Below are positions 15,360-23,718 of a stretch of DNA of 41,944 nucleotides, piece by piece. Location of the stretch: the NCBI GenBank assembly GCA_934481355.1, contig CAKSPH010000021.1, forward strand, positions 1-41,944. Direction: 5' to 3'. The translations under genes and the position numbers were made by a program. The stretch's first letter is position 1; each line of letters opens with the position of its first letter. This stretch comes from an uncultured Oscillospiraceae bacterium (lineage in GTDB: Bacteria > Bacillota > Clostridia > Oscillospirales > Ruminococcaceae). Under the pieces are notes generated by a model. That model did not search any database. It worked only from the letters and a program-made list of their open reading frames with translations, and was not told the origin of the DNA.

Positions 15360-18044
15360 TTAATAAAATTTTGTAAATTCACCTATGAGCCTGAGCACTT
15401 TCAGCTTTCCGGGGAATCGGAAAGGCTTAAAAACGTCCACCAGTTTTTCAAGCTGAGAAATCAGCAGTGCTGCGGCCTCATCGCTTATTTCGTGCCCGCC
15501 GAACTCCATTTCAGCGAATATATCGGAGCACTCCGAAAGCTGTGTGCCGAATTTTTCATCGGCCCTGCGGAAGTAATCCGCAGGAAGCTCGCCGCTGCCC
15601 GGCTTTACATTCCCGTATTCAAGGAGTGCAAGGATAAGGCGGTAAACCGTCCGGGAATCCCCGCTCCCTCCCGCGCGGAGTTCACAGAGCGTGCGCATTG
15701 CGGATTTCTTCAGGGAGTGCATTCGGATAAGCACGGCAACAAGCAGCAGTATCACTGTCAGCGCCGCCAGCGCAGCGGGAATGAAAGGTCTCAGCGAATC
15801 CCATACATCAGGAGGGTTAACGGTCTCAGCGGTACTCTCATCTGTAATTTCTCCGGATCCGGCAGTATGCTGAGTAAAAGGGTCAGATGTTGCAAAATCA
15901 GATGAAACAGCAGGTTCAGAAGTGGGCTCGGCAGTATCGTTCGGGGCTTCGGAAGTGATGTCCCCTGTTGAATCCGGAGCTGTCGCCGTGTTTCTGTCCG
16001 GATAGGCCGACGAGCTGGTTGGATCGAAAGTTGCCCAGCCGTACTGCCCCAGGTACACCTCTACCCATGCGTGAAGGTTCTTTTCACGGAGAAGCACTGA
16101 ATTTCTGCCGTCCTCGCCCTCAACATAGAATCCGGTACAGTATCTTGCGGGTATACCGCGCTCACGGAGGATCAGGGTCATCGCGCTGGCGTAAAGCGAG
16201 CAGTGACCGCGCTTCGTGTCGTTGAGGAACTGCATGACCGGATTCCGGCTGTTGTTGCTTCCATCAAGCGAGTATGTGTAATGGGTCCGCAGATAGTCAG
16301 CGACCGCGCCTGCCGTATTGTACCGGTACAGCGCCTCGGAAACGGTACCCACGGTATATTCGGCTTTTATGCCGTCAAGTATATATTTAAAGGTACGCTC
16401 TGTGTATTCTTCGATCTCAGACGAAAATTCATCCGGGATACTGGTATAGGTCTGTTCAACATATGATTCGTAGTCGCTCAGAACATTTTCGCCGGAAATT
16501 TCCGGCACAACCGAGCTGTAAATGTCATTCGGAGCGCACATTACGGAATCGAAGGCATAATCAAGGTCCGCGACTGCCTCAGGGCTTCCGGGGTATCTTT
16601 CATTGCTGGTGAACGAGGAAACAAGAGCGGTGCACTGCACGGAATTCACGACGCTTCCAGCTTCGTCCCTGACCCTGACTGCATAATCTGAATACACATC
16701 GAAATTATCGTCGTTATAAAACGAGTATTCCGCAGTGTACGGCGGCAGGAATACGACATTTGTATCGCAAAGATATTCAATATTAACGTCCGAGGAGGTG
16801 ATTACAGGCTCACTCTGGGTCACTGATTCAGATGTTGCTGAGAGCAGTGCGGAAATAACTCTGCTCTCACACGGACGGTATGTCTCTTTCAGACCGCTGT
16901 CGCGCCACAGAGAAGGCTCGCTGCTGACTGCGGTAGTCCATGAGGAACCTGTAAAATCGATCCCGATGTCGCCGCGGAGATAGACCGGCCGGTTTCCGGT
17001 GTAGGTCACGCGGATTATTTCGCGCTCTCCCCTGCCGGGCGAGATTATATTCAGAGTGTCCTGTTTCTCCTCTCTGTTCTGCGTAAAATACTCGGAGGCT
17101 GTTCCGGACTCAAACGGAGACTGAATAACGCTGTTGTCTGACCCAAGGCTTGTTATGAATTCATAGACTGATGTGTAGTCAACGCTTCCGCCTTCAGGGA
17201 TTATCAGCGCCCCGACGGTTATGCTGACGGCTGTCAGGGCAGCGCAGTACATTCCGGTACTGAAATATTTATAGCGGTAGTTGCATTTCATTTCAATACG
17301 CTTCATAAACGGAGCAGACGAAATACGCTTTATAAAAGTGCGCTCTTCATGCTTTATCCGTCGTCGATAGTCTGAGGAACTGCTGTGCTTTACAGCAAGT
17401 CCGCCGGAATAGTTTTTCTTTATTGCGAATGCCCCTGCAAGAGCCGCCAGCGCCGGAATAAGCCAGAAGGAAAATTCAAGCTGCTCAGAGATGAGCACAG
17501 GCACGCACAGCGCAGCAAACAAAAGAGCCGCCGGAACAGGAACAAGCCTGCCGGAAAAGCAGGCTGAAATTATCAGGCTGTAAAGCAGGCACAACAGCAC
17601 TGTACCAAGAACTACACCCTCAACATAGGCGGGGTTTGACGCGTCAAGCATATCTCCCCGGTGAAAAAGCAGCCTTCTCGGATACAGGAATCTTCCTTCC
17701 ACGAGCAGCATACACGCGTCGGCATAGTAAGTGAGCTTTTCCCACAGAGCTCCGAAATTCAGCCAGACAGCCAGTGCCGCGGAAAACAGCACCGCCGGAA
17801 TCGCGAACCTTTTTTTCACAAAGACGAAAAAAACCGAAAAAAAGGCGCAGCTCCCGGCACAGACAGCCCCCATAACCGGAAGGCTCACCGGGAATCTGTA
17901 CTCGGTCAGTATAAACAGCATTGAGCAGGCGCAGAAAGCCGCCGCAAGCAGAATTCTTTTTATGATAAGGAGCGGAGTATTCGGTCTGGAACAATAGTAT
18001 CTGTCGTAAACCAGCACTCCGTCCGAAAAAATATCTTTTGTCAT
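15360..18044 (-). CDS. Membrane transglutaminase-like protein (TgpA type)
   Basis: An 894-residue protein of the DUF3488-transglutaminase-DUF4129 layout. About six or seven membrane helices occupy the first 290 residues, with the last near GMYCAALTAVSITVGALI. A large external part then carries the transglutaminase core: cysteine in GHCSLYASAMTLILRERGIP, histidine in NLHAWVEVYLGQYGW, and aspartate in ATFDPTSS. A Ser/Thr-rich linker, one more helix (FIPAALAALTVILLLVAVLI) and a cytoplasmic C-terminal domain of about 120 residues follow. The usual partners, a MoxR ATPase and a DUF58 protein, are absent. It lies 138 bases after the tubulin-like gene and may share its transcript. The reaction could be crosslinking or proteolysis at the cell surface. 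Confidence 0.92.
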   Translation of the reverse strand: MTKDIFSDGVLVYDRYYCSRPNTPLLIIKRILLAAAFCACSMLFILTEYRFPVSLPVMGAVCAGSCAFFSVFFVFVKKRFAIPAVLFSAALAVWLNFGALWEKLTYYADACMLLVEGRFLYPRRLLFHRGDMLDASNPAYVEGVVLGTVLLCLLYSLIISACFSGRLVPVPAALLFAALCVPVLISEQLEFSFWLIPALAALAGAFAIKKNYSGGLAVKHSSSSDYRRRIKHEERTFIKRISSAPFMKRIEMKCNYRYKYFSTGMYCAALTAVSITVGALIIPEGGSVDYTSVYEFITSLGSDNSVIQSPFESGTASEYFTQNREEKQDTLNIISPGRGEREIIRVTYTGNRPVYLRGDIGIDFTGSSWTTAVSSEPSLWRDSGLKETYRPCESRVISALLSATSESVTQSEPVITSSDVNIEYLCDTNVVFLPPYTAEYSFYNDDNFDVYSDYAVRVRDEAGSVVNSVQCTALVSSFTSNERYPGSPEAVADLDYAFDSVMCAPNDIYSSVVPEISGENVLSDYESYVEQTYTSIPDEFSSEIEEYTERTFKYILDGIKAEYTVGTVSEALYRYNTAGAVADYLRTHYTYSLDGSNNSRNPVMQFLNDTKRGHCSLYASAMTLILRERGIPARYCTGFYVEGEDGRNSVLLREKNLHAWVEVYLGQYGWATFDPTSSSAYPDRNTATAPDSTGDITSEAPNDTAEPTSEPAVSSDFATSDPFTQHTAGSGEITDESTAETVNPPDVWDSLRPFIPAALAALTVILLLVAVLIRMHSLKKSAMRTLCELRAGGSGDSRTVYRLILALLEYGNVKPGSGELPADYFRRADEKFGTQLSECSDIFAEMEFGGHEISDEAAALLISQLEKLVDVFKPFRFPGKLKVLRLIGEFTKFY

Positions 18045-18182
18045 CGGGTTTCCTTTTTAGAACGGATAAATTATGGCGGCCTCTAAAAGCCTGGTTTCAA
18101 TGTGTATGGCACACTGCCTGCTTCTTCAAACCTCCTCGTAAGTCATAGAAGTCTGCCGTGAAGAAGTTTTTTAAGGGTTGCC
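18045..18182 (-). other. Intergenic block with inverted arms
   Basis: This gap is unusually long for the operon. CTTCTTCA at 18121-18128 pairs with TGAAGAAG at 18159-18166 across a 30-base loop, and a run of six T follows on the plus strand at 18167-18172. On the minus strand the loop holds a GAGGAGG sequence, but no credible reading frame follows it. The first bases after the tubulin-like stop (TAAGGCAAC, complement of 18177-18185) repeat the sequence at 154-162. It may be a short repeat that inserted at the stop codon. No terminator in the direction of transcription is seen. Confidence 0.4.
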
Positions 18183-20468
18183 TTATGAGAAAATATGTAT
18201 CCCATGCTTTTTCAGCGAGTCGTTAACATAAGCATAATGCATATTCTCCCACTGCTGATAGCCCTTGAAATCCTCAAGCTGTGCGCCGGCGCATATAGCC
18301 GCAGCTCCGGTAAAATGAGCGCACACTGAGCCATTCCATATATAGGATATCCCATGATGTGTTTTTCTTAACTCTGCGATATCCTCCTGACGTACAGAGC
18401 GCGGGCATATCACACGGGTTATCGAAAATTTATCCGTTACCGGGGTCTTTACCGCTGCACCGTCAATACAATTCTTTATCGCACCGCTTATGCAGCTTTC
18501 AATTCCGAAGTACTCGCACATTTCAACGGAATCCATTGAAAGCTCCTTTTCAAAGCACTGACGCAGTATTCTTGTAACCGCGCGTGCGAGCGCCTTTTCA
18601 TCGTCCTCCGGCAGGTTGAGTATTCCGGATTCGCGGAAATAGCGCTCCAGCTTCTCCCTGGGAACACTCTCTGACAGCTCATCGAGTTTTCCCCGAACCT
18701 TCTCGTCAAGCGGAAACATCTCACCAACGCAGGAACTGCCTTCGTACTCAGCGTCAATACTGTCTATGATGCCGCCTCGGTTGACGGAGATCTGTTCGAA
18801 CGGGTCGATTGCTTTTTGAAGCACATTCGTGTAATAATCGTTGAGTAATCCATGAAGCTGGTCGAAAAAGTCAATCATAGGCTTCGCTGTTCCGACTGCT
18901 GCGCTTGCTTCCGCGTAGCCGTTAAGCTCAAAAAGATACTGTTCCACCGCCTTATTCACAAATATAGCGGATTTTACCTTCTTCATGGCGTTGCGTTCCA
19001 GAATACGGGTGCGCTCTACCTGCTCCTTCATATCCTCTAAGTCGGCTTTCAGCTTTGCTGATGCAACGCGTATCTCGGCAAAGCATTTTTTTAATATCTC
19101 CTGAGCATAGAAAGGACCCTTGCCGAAATCTGTCTTCGCATTTTCGCAGTCGCCTATAATACTCTCTGCTATTGATTTTGCGCACTCCGGCGCGCCATTT
19201 ATTACCGCGGACCTGAGGGCGCTAAGCCATGTTTCCACTGCGCTGAGGGCTTCCTCGCCGTTTCCCTTGACAGACTTTGCAGAAAACGCCGGATTCATGC
19301 GCTCATCAAAATCAAGCTTCGGAACGTTTCCACTCTTGGAAGCCACATATTCCGCGTTCGGAGTAACAAGAGCCTTGTATCTGCTGAGCTGCTCCAGACC
19401 GACATTGTTTGCATTCAGTGTGTGATTCAGCCTCGTGAACAGCTTTATTCCAAGGTATGCCATTATCTTACCGAGCGGTATCTCCTCGCCCCTCATTCCG
19501 AATGCAAGATATCGGAATTCGTGGGATTCATCGGCTTTCAGCATATTATAGGACATAATGCGCTCTGCGTCGTCGTCCTTGCTGAAAAGCACCTCCATGC
19601 GGCTGAGTATCTTCTCGGCGGCTGTGTTCATCGTGAGCTCATAGCTGGCATCAGCCGGAATAAGGAAGCACGCATTGAACGGCGGCTTATCCGTATCAAC
19701 TTCGAATGAAGCGGAATACTTCTGATGAAAATGCCTGTGGTGGACCTGAAACTTGTCCAATTCGCTTTTTGTAACGATGGTATTAGCCGAGTAGCCACCA
19801 ATGTCTCTTCCGTCAGTCTCTATAAGCGCCGCAGTGTCAGCAGCGAAAAGGCAGCTGTTTATCTTTACCGGATATGGGACGTCAGCGAAAAGCCTTCCCA
19901 TAATATACGCGATATCGATAAACATTCCTCCGAAGAATGTATCACCGAGATTTCCTGTTATGATTATATCCAGAGGTTTGTCGCCTCCGCCGAAATCTGC
20001 AAGGATCCTTCCGCAGAGCTTTATTAAGGGCTTCAGGTTATGAAACAGCGCTATCCTGCCGCACTGCCGCTTTGTAAGTCCATACGTCGGCGTAGCGGGA
20101 GAATAGTTTTTCAGTCCCTGATCGAACCAGTCCAGTGCATCCTGCGGAAGCTTGGCAGGATTATTCAGGTATTTGTATATAGCCTCTTCCGGAACTATCG
20201 GAATAACGTCGCCGTCTCCCGGGACGCTCCCCTCGTAAGAAGCCGATTCAAGCTGTTTCTGCTCTCCGATGCACAGAAAACGCACCTTTTTCGAGTCGCG
20301 TCCGAAGCGCTTTTCAGTGATATGCATACAGTGAAGCGCGCAGTCTGTTCCGTTTCTGCCTATTCCTATTATCAGGAGCCTGTTCATTCCGAAATGGCTC
20401 TTCTGTCCGTCATACAGCTTCTGAATACGTTCTGGCTTCAGCCATTCCGTTTTCTGTCCGATCTCCAC
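18183..20468 (-). CDS. Divergent tubulin-like protein (Tubulin_2 type)
   Basis: A protein of about 761 residues whose N-terminal third resembles the bacterial 'tubulin-like' (Tubulin_2) family, distantly related to tubulin/FtsZ. The first Rossmann strand and glycine loop are LLIIGIGRNGTDC (about 31-43 from this start). The tubulin-signature region, normally GGTGSG followed by MFID-like residues, reads GNLGDTFFGGMFIDIAY at about 172-188, so the phosphate-binding glycine motif is altered. The middle third is helical with coiled-coil character (ADLEDMKEQVERTRILERNA). No membrane segment is seen. A GTG with GAGGGG eight bases upstream is taken as start; another GTG nine bases earlier is in frame but too close to that site. 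It follows the nitrilase gene by 12 bases. GTP binding and polymerisation are not shown. Confidence 0.65.
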   Translation of the reverse strand: MEIGQKTEWLKPERIQKLYDGQKSHFGMNRLLIIGIGRNGTDCALHCMHITEKRFGRDSKKVRFLCIGEQKQLESASYEGSVPGDGDVIPIVPEEAIYKYLNNPAKLPQDALDWFDQGLKNYSPATPTYGLTKRQCGRIALFHNLKPLIKLCGRILADFGGGDKPLDIIITGNLGDTFFGGMFIDIAYIMGRLFADVPYPVKINSCLFAADTAALIETDGRDIGGYSANTIVTKSELDKFQVHHRHFHQKYSASFEVDTDKPPFNACFLIPADASYELTMNTAAEKILSRMEVLFSKDDDAERIMSYNMLKADESHEFRYLAFGMRGEEIPLGKIMAYLGIKLFTRLNHTLNANNVGLEQLSRYKALVTPNAEYVASKSGNVPKLDFDERMNPAFSAKSVKGNGEEALSAVETWLSALRSAVINGAPECAKSIAESIIGDCENAKTDFGKGPFYAQEILKKCFAEIRVASAKLKADLEDMKEQVERTRILERNAMKKVKSAIFVNKAVEQYLFELNGYAEASAAVGTAKPMIDFFDQLHGLLNDYYTNVLQKAIDPFEQISVNRGGIIDSIDAEYEGSSCVGEMFPLDEKVRGKLDELSESVPREKLERYFRESGILNLPEDDEKALARAVTRILRQCFEKELSMDSVEMCEYFGIESCISGAIKNCIDGAAVKTPVTDKFSITRVICPRSVRQEDIAELRKTHHGISYIWNGSVCAHFTGAAAICAGAQLEDFKGYQQWENMHYAYVNDSLKKHGIHIFS

Positions 20469-20480
20469 GAAAAACACCCC

Positions 20481-21263
20481 TCACTTAACGTAAAAATCTC
20501 TGTATATCTCGAATCTTCTGTCTTTTTTTACCGGAAATCCGTTCTGAATTTTCCGGCACTCTTCCCCGCTTACTTCAGCGTATATCAGCTGTTCTCCGTA
20601 CGGTTCTGAATCTGCGGCTGACTCCCCTGCCGGAGAATATACTGCGCTGTCGCCGGAATAATTCAGACCTCCGCCGCTTCCGCAGCGGTTGCAGCCCGCA
20701 ATGAAGCACTGATTCTCTATCGCCCTCGCTTTCAGCAGGGATTTCCAGTGGTCGCTTCTGCTGTCCGGCCAGTTAGCTATAACAATTATCAGTGAACAGG
20801 TTTCCGAAAGCTTCTGGTATATTTCCGGGAATCTAAGGTCGTAGCACACGGTAAGTCCGAGCTTTTCGCCGGAAATCTCCGCAGTGACCAGTTTGTCCCC
20901 GGGTGAATATACGGCGCACTCGCCGCCGTAGGAAAACGGGTGGAGCTTGTCATACTGCGCTGTTATCCGTCCCTTGTCTGCAATGCAGAACCGGTTTGTT
21001 ATCCTGTCGTTTTGCCTGCAGGCAAATCCGAAGCCAACAGCAATTCCTGACTCCCGCGAGAGCTCTGAAAAGCGCTGCACCGTTTCTCCGTCCGGAGCCT
21101 CGGCCAGAGCGCGGTTCATTGTAAATCCGGTCAGGGAAAGCTCGGGAAATACTATCAGCCGGGAGCCATGCTCCGACGCCTGTTCTGTAAGCTGTCTGCA
21201 CCTGCGGAAATTATCGGTTTTATTTTCCCATACTATATCTGTCTGGGCAGCGCATATTTTCAA
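20481..21263 (-). CDS. Nitrilase-family carbon-nitrogen hydrolase
   Basis: A 260-residue single-domain amidohydrolase of the nitrilase superfamily. The catalytic triad is visible: glutamate in FPELSLTGF, lysine in YDKLHPFSY, and cysteine in LTVCYDLRFPE. The shape and WPDSRSDHW segment resemble YafV/omega-amidase-type enzymes that remove amide groups from alpha-keto acids such as 2-oxoglutaramate, but the substrate is not certain. The start codon is TTG, chosen because the MKICAAQTD N-terminus is the family norm; a GGGGGG site lies six bases upstream. It is the first gene after the promoter at 21337-21365 and probably leads the tubulin-like/transglutaminase operon. Confidence 0.92.
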   Translation of the reverse strand: MKICAAQTDIVWENKTDNFRRCRQLTEQASEHGSRLIVFPELSLTGFTMNRALAEAPDGETVQRFSELSRESGIAVGFGFACRQNDRITNRFCIADKGRITAQYDKLHPFSYGGECAVYSPGDKLVTAEISGEKLGLTVCYDLRFPEIYQKLSETCSLIIVIANWPDSRSDHWKSLLKARAIENQCFIAGCNRCGSGGGLNYSGDSAVYSPAGESAADSEPYGEQLIYAEVSGEECRKIQNGFPVKKDRRFEIYRDFYVK

Positions 21264-21336
21264 ACGAATACCCCCCGCAAACGCAAAAGAGCACAGGCTT
21301 TACACCTGTGAACCTATAAACTTATGTTCTGTTATT

Positions 21337-21365
21337 ATTATACAATATTTAATCTGTATTGTCAA
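21337..21365 (-). promoter_or_regulatory. Consensus sigma-A promoter of the nitrilase/tubulin-like operon
   Basis: On the minus strand TTGACA (21360-21365) and TATAAT (21337-21342) are exactly 17 bases apart, a perfect consensus. The leader of about 65 bases includes a small hairpin (CACAGG/CCTGTG, 21292-21310). Strong constitutive expression is expected, which is notable for an operon of such unusual content. Confidence 0.9.
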
Positions 21366-21405
21366 CCGCTAATGTAACATTTATATAAAGATTGCCAATA
21401 AAGTT

Positions 21406-21433
21406 ATCCCGGACTCTGGGAGAAGCCCGGGAT
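21406..21433 (-). terminator. Possible weak terminator of the XRE/membrane operon
   Basis: ATCCCGG (21406-21412) pairs with CCGGGAT (21427-21433) around a 14-base loop, shortly after the membrane protein's stop codon. The following minus-strand sequence has only a short T-run, so termination is probably incomplete. Confidence 0.4.
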
Positions 21434-21439
21434 ATGTAT

Positions 21440-21937
21440 TCACTTTGCTGATTTATCTCTTTTGTTTTCACGGATTTTTAAAACCAAGACGATAATTGCA
21501 GCAACAAAATAAATTACAAGTGCAGTAGAAACAACAAATTCATCAGACAGCATTCCATTGCTTACCACGGTGAATTTCTTTTCCGGGTTCAGGAAAAAGG
21601 TGTATAAAGGAACCCAGATCAGCGAAATTATAGCTGAATATTGCGTGCCTTTTCCTGATACTCCGAACAAACTCCCTTTTGAAGCGTTCCTTATGACCCA
21701 CCAGAGCAGGCAAAGCGCCATGAAAAGCACCATTAGCTCAAAATTTCCCTCGCACCATTGATATCCGATTTCATTTAACATTACCGCGATTGCGGACATC
21801 ACCGCGTACACTATCAGCGCCTCAGCCGTAAGCTGCGTGCGCTGCATTTTCTGGCGCTCGTCGAAAATCTCTTTCTGTGACGCCGGCTCTCCGAGTATAA
21901 TATTCTCACAGAATTTGTCAAAACTCTTCATGCTCAT
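21440..21937 (-). CDS. Four-helix membrane protein paired with an XRE regulator
   Basis: A 165-residue membrane protein with a cytoplasmic N-terminus of about 35 residues (containing KEIFDERQKMQRTQL) and four predicted helices at about 38-55, 68-83, 101-117 and 133-153. It ends in a basic tail. It resembles the small membrane proteins (DUF6773-like) that Firmicutes encode next to short helix-turn-helix regulators. Its ATG overlaps the regulator's stop by four bases, so the two are translated together. The molecular role is unknown; sensing or transport coupled to the regulator is possible. Confidence 0.82.
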   Translation of the reverse strand: MSMKSFDKFCENIILGEPASQKEIFDERQKMQRTQLTAEALIVYAVMSAIAVMLNEIGYQWCEGNFELMVLFMALCLLWWVIRNASKGSLFGVSGKGTQYSAIISLIWVPLYTFFLNPEKKFTVVSNGMLSDEFVVSTALVIYFVAAIIVLVLKIRENKRDKSAK

Positions 21938-22143
21938 TTGTGTTCCTCCTCTTCCCAGAAAAGTTCATCCAGCGTTTTTCCAAGCGCCCTGCATATTGAA
22001 ATGCACAGGTTTATCGTAGGATTGTAGTCGCCGTTTTCAACGGCGCTTATCGTTTGACGAGTAACTCTCACCTTTTTTGCAAGCGCGTCCTGCGAGAGGT
22101 CAAGCGAAGCCCGCGCCGCCTTTAGTCTGAGATTTTTTGCCAT
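21934..22143 (-). CDS. Small XRE-family helix-turn-helix regulator
   Basis: A 69-residue Cro/CI-type regulator that is almost entirely the DNA-binding domain. The segments LSQDALAKKVRVTRQTISAVE and NPTINLCISICRALGKTLDELF are typical of the YozG-type short regulators. The ATG of MAKNLR was chosen because GAGGTGAGATA precedes it; an in-frame start 27 bases upstream would lie before the likely transcription start. It is expected to control its own promoter (22161-22189) and that of the membrane protein with which it overlaps. Confidence 0.93.
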   Translation of the reverse strand: MAKNLRLKAARASLDLSQDALAKKVRVTRQTISAVENGDYNPTINLCISICRALGKTLDELFWEEEEHK

Positions 22144-22160
22144 TATCTCACCTCTATTAA

Positions 22161-22189
22161 ATAGTAGCACATATTTTTTGTTTTGTCAA
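22161..22189 (-). promoter_or_regulatory. Sigma-A promoter of the XRE/membrane pair
   Basis: On the minus strand TTGACA (22184-22189) and TACTAT (22161-22166) are 17 bases apart. The predicted start site near 22154 leaves a leader of only about 11 bases, just enough for the ribosome-binding site. Operator sequences for autoregulation would have to overlap the promoter itself. Confidence 0.85.
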
Positions 22190-22390
22190 GTATATATTAC
22201 ATTTTGCAAGAAATATTTTTCTTAGAATTTCTCCCTGCAAAACCGGAAATAATATTTTCAACATTATAAATAAACTCCGCAAACGTAATACCTGCGTTGT
22301 CTGATTTTATTTCCTTTTATAAATCCCACAGCTCTGCAAATAGTAACAGCGTGAGAGAAAATCTCTGAATTAAGATTTCGGGGTGAACAG

Positions 22391-23515
22391 ATGGAAAAAG
22401 CGGGAAAGATCATATCAGGAGCATTCTGCTGGCTGATTGCGGCGGCAGTCGGAGTGCTCGGATTCTATTATGCGGCGCTCCCACGGGAGCTGAGCGCACA
22501 GACCGGGGCGGACGTTTGCGGTGAAATATGCGGCGCCCGGATAGTTGAATACGGCGGCGGTTACGGTTTTGCTTTAGGGGAAATGCAGATCAAACAAGTC
22601 GCTATGAAGACGGAACAGCGGAAAATGCTGATACCGGGAGGAACTCCGTTCGGAATTAAACTCAGGACGGACGGTGTAATGGTTATATCTGTTAATTCAG
22701 GATCTCCGGCGGCAAAAGCGGGTATCAGGGCCGGGGACGTTATATCCACCGTCAACGGAATACCGATCAGCACCAACGCTGATATTTCAAAGGCAGTACA
22801 GGCAGGACCGGAGGAAAGTACTATAATACTAACCAGAAAAAACGGAGAACTGTGCGTCAAGGCAAGACCAGAGCCGAACGGGGAAAAACTGATAATAGGC
22901 GCATGGGTGCGGGACAGCTCCGCGGGTATCGGAACTATGACGTTCTGCGACCCGGAAACAGGGTATTTCGGAGGGCTCGGGCATCCGGTCAGCGATGTAA
23001 CAACAGGCGAACTCATGCCGCTTTCCAGCGGCGAGATAACCAGGGCGGAGATATACGGAGCAGTAAAAGGCGCAGGCGGCGAAGCAGGCGAGCTCTGCGG
23101 AGACATCTGTGCGGATACCTGCGGAAAGCTTACCTCCAACACTCCTGTCGGGGTATTCGGAGAGATTGCCGAGATTCCAGACTGCGCGGCTGTCCCTATG
23201 GCATTCCGCCAGGAGGTACACTGCGGTCCAGCCGTAATCATGTCCACAACAAACGGACAGAAGCCAGAAGAATACAGCATAGAAATCGAGAAAATAAACC
23301 TCTGCGCACTTAACGGAACTAAAAGCATGGTCATCAGAATAACTGATCAGCGGCTTCTAGAACAGACAGGCGGTATCGTCCGCGGAATGAGCGGAAGTCC
23401 TATAATACAGGATGGAATGCTTGCGGGGGCAGTAACTCACGTTTTCCTGAACGACCCGACAAGAGGCTATGCCGTGTTCGCTGAAAGCATGATTGAACAG
23501 ATGGAGCAGCAATAA
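22391..23515 (+). CDS. spoIVB: SpoIVB-type sporulation peptidase (S55)
   Basis: In spore formers SpoIVB is secreted from the forespore into the intermembrane space and cleaves SpoIVFA to start sigma-K activation. This protein has 374 residues. An N-terminal signal anchor (about 8-30) precedes a PDZ domain (about 85-150, with SGSPAAKAGIRAGDVI) and the S55 domain. The likely catalytic triad is H198 in GLGHPVSD, D319 and S334 in RGMSGSPI; the D-S spacing of 15 matches the Bacillus enzyme. GGGGTGA precedes the ATG. spo0A, its usual downstream partner, is absent; a terminator follows at once. It reads divergently from the XRE pair. No clear sigma-F or sigma-G promoter was identified. Confidence 0.92.
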   Translation: MEKAGKIISGAFCWLIAAAVGVLGFYYAALPRELSAQTGADVCGEICGARIVEYGGGYGFALGEMQIKQVAMKTEQRKMLIPGGTPFGIKLRTDGVMVISVNSGSPAAKAGIRAGDVISTVNGIPISTNADISKAVQAGPEESTIILTRKNGELCVKARPEPNGEKLIIGAWVRDSSAGIGTMTFCDPETGYFGGLGHPVSDVTTGELMPLSSGEITRAEIYGAVKGAGGEAGELCGDICADTCGKLTSNTPVGVFGEIAEIPDCAAVPMAFRQEVHCGPAVIMSTTNGQKPEEYSIEIEKINLCALNGTKSMVIRITDQRLLEQTGGIVRGMSGSPIIQDGMLAGAVTHVFLNDPTRGYAVFAESMIEQMEQQ

Positions 23516-23521
23516 TATTCC

Positions 23522-23550
23522 AGGCGGCATTTGCCGCCTTATTTCTTTTG
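23522..23550 (+). terminator. Rho-independent terminator of spoIVB
   Basis: A perfect 8-bp stem AGGCGGCA/TGCCGCCT with a two-base loop (23522-23539) is followed by TATTTCTTTT. It begins seven bases after the spoIVB stop codon. Confidence 0.88.
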
Positions 23551-23596
23551 CTGAAATAAACTCATTTATTTTTACGGAATTCCGTCGATAAATGGG

Positions 23597-23624
23597 TTGA
23601 TTTATTGAAAAAATCTGTTATAAT
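23597..23624 (+). promoter_or_regulatory. Sigma-A promoter of the pfkB-addBA operon
   Basis: TTGATT (23597-23602) and TATAAT (23619-23624) are 16 bases apart. The leader of about 88 bases to the kinase ATG shows no recognisable riboswitch. It appears to serve the five genes through 35118; no internal promoter or terminator was seen. Confidence 0.75.
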
Positions 23625-23718
23625 GTATATAGCACAATAATTCAAGAGAATATTTACTGCCTGCTGCGGCAATGCTGGAATAGGCTGTCAAATAACTGAT
23701 ACATTTTAGGAGAAAGAA

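Noticed and set aside
18045..18182. A small peptide gene after the GAGGAGG on the minus strand
   Set aside because: The only starts are directly against the site and give about ten codons before a stop.
18183..20477. Naming the tubulin-like gene ftsZ or tubZ
   Set aside because: The length, the helical middle part and the missing GGGTGTG motif exclude a standard FtsZ or plasmid TubZ.
22200..22390. A forespore (sigma-F or sigma-G) promoter for spoIVB
   Set aside because: No convincing -35/-10 pair was found. A TTGTCT/TATAAA pair has a spacer of only 15 bases.
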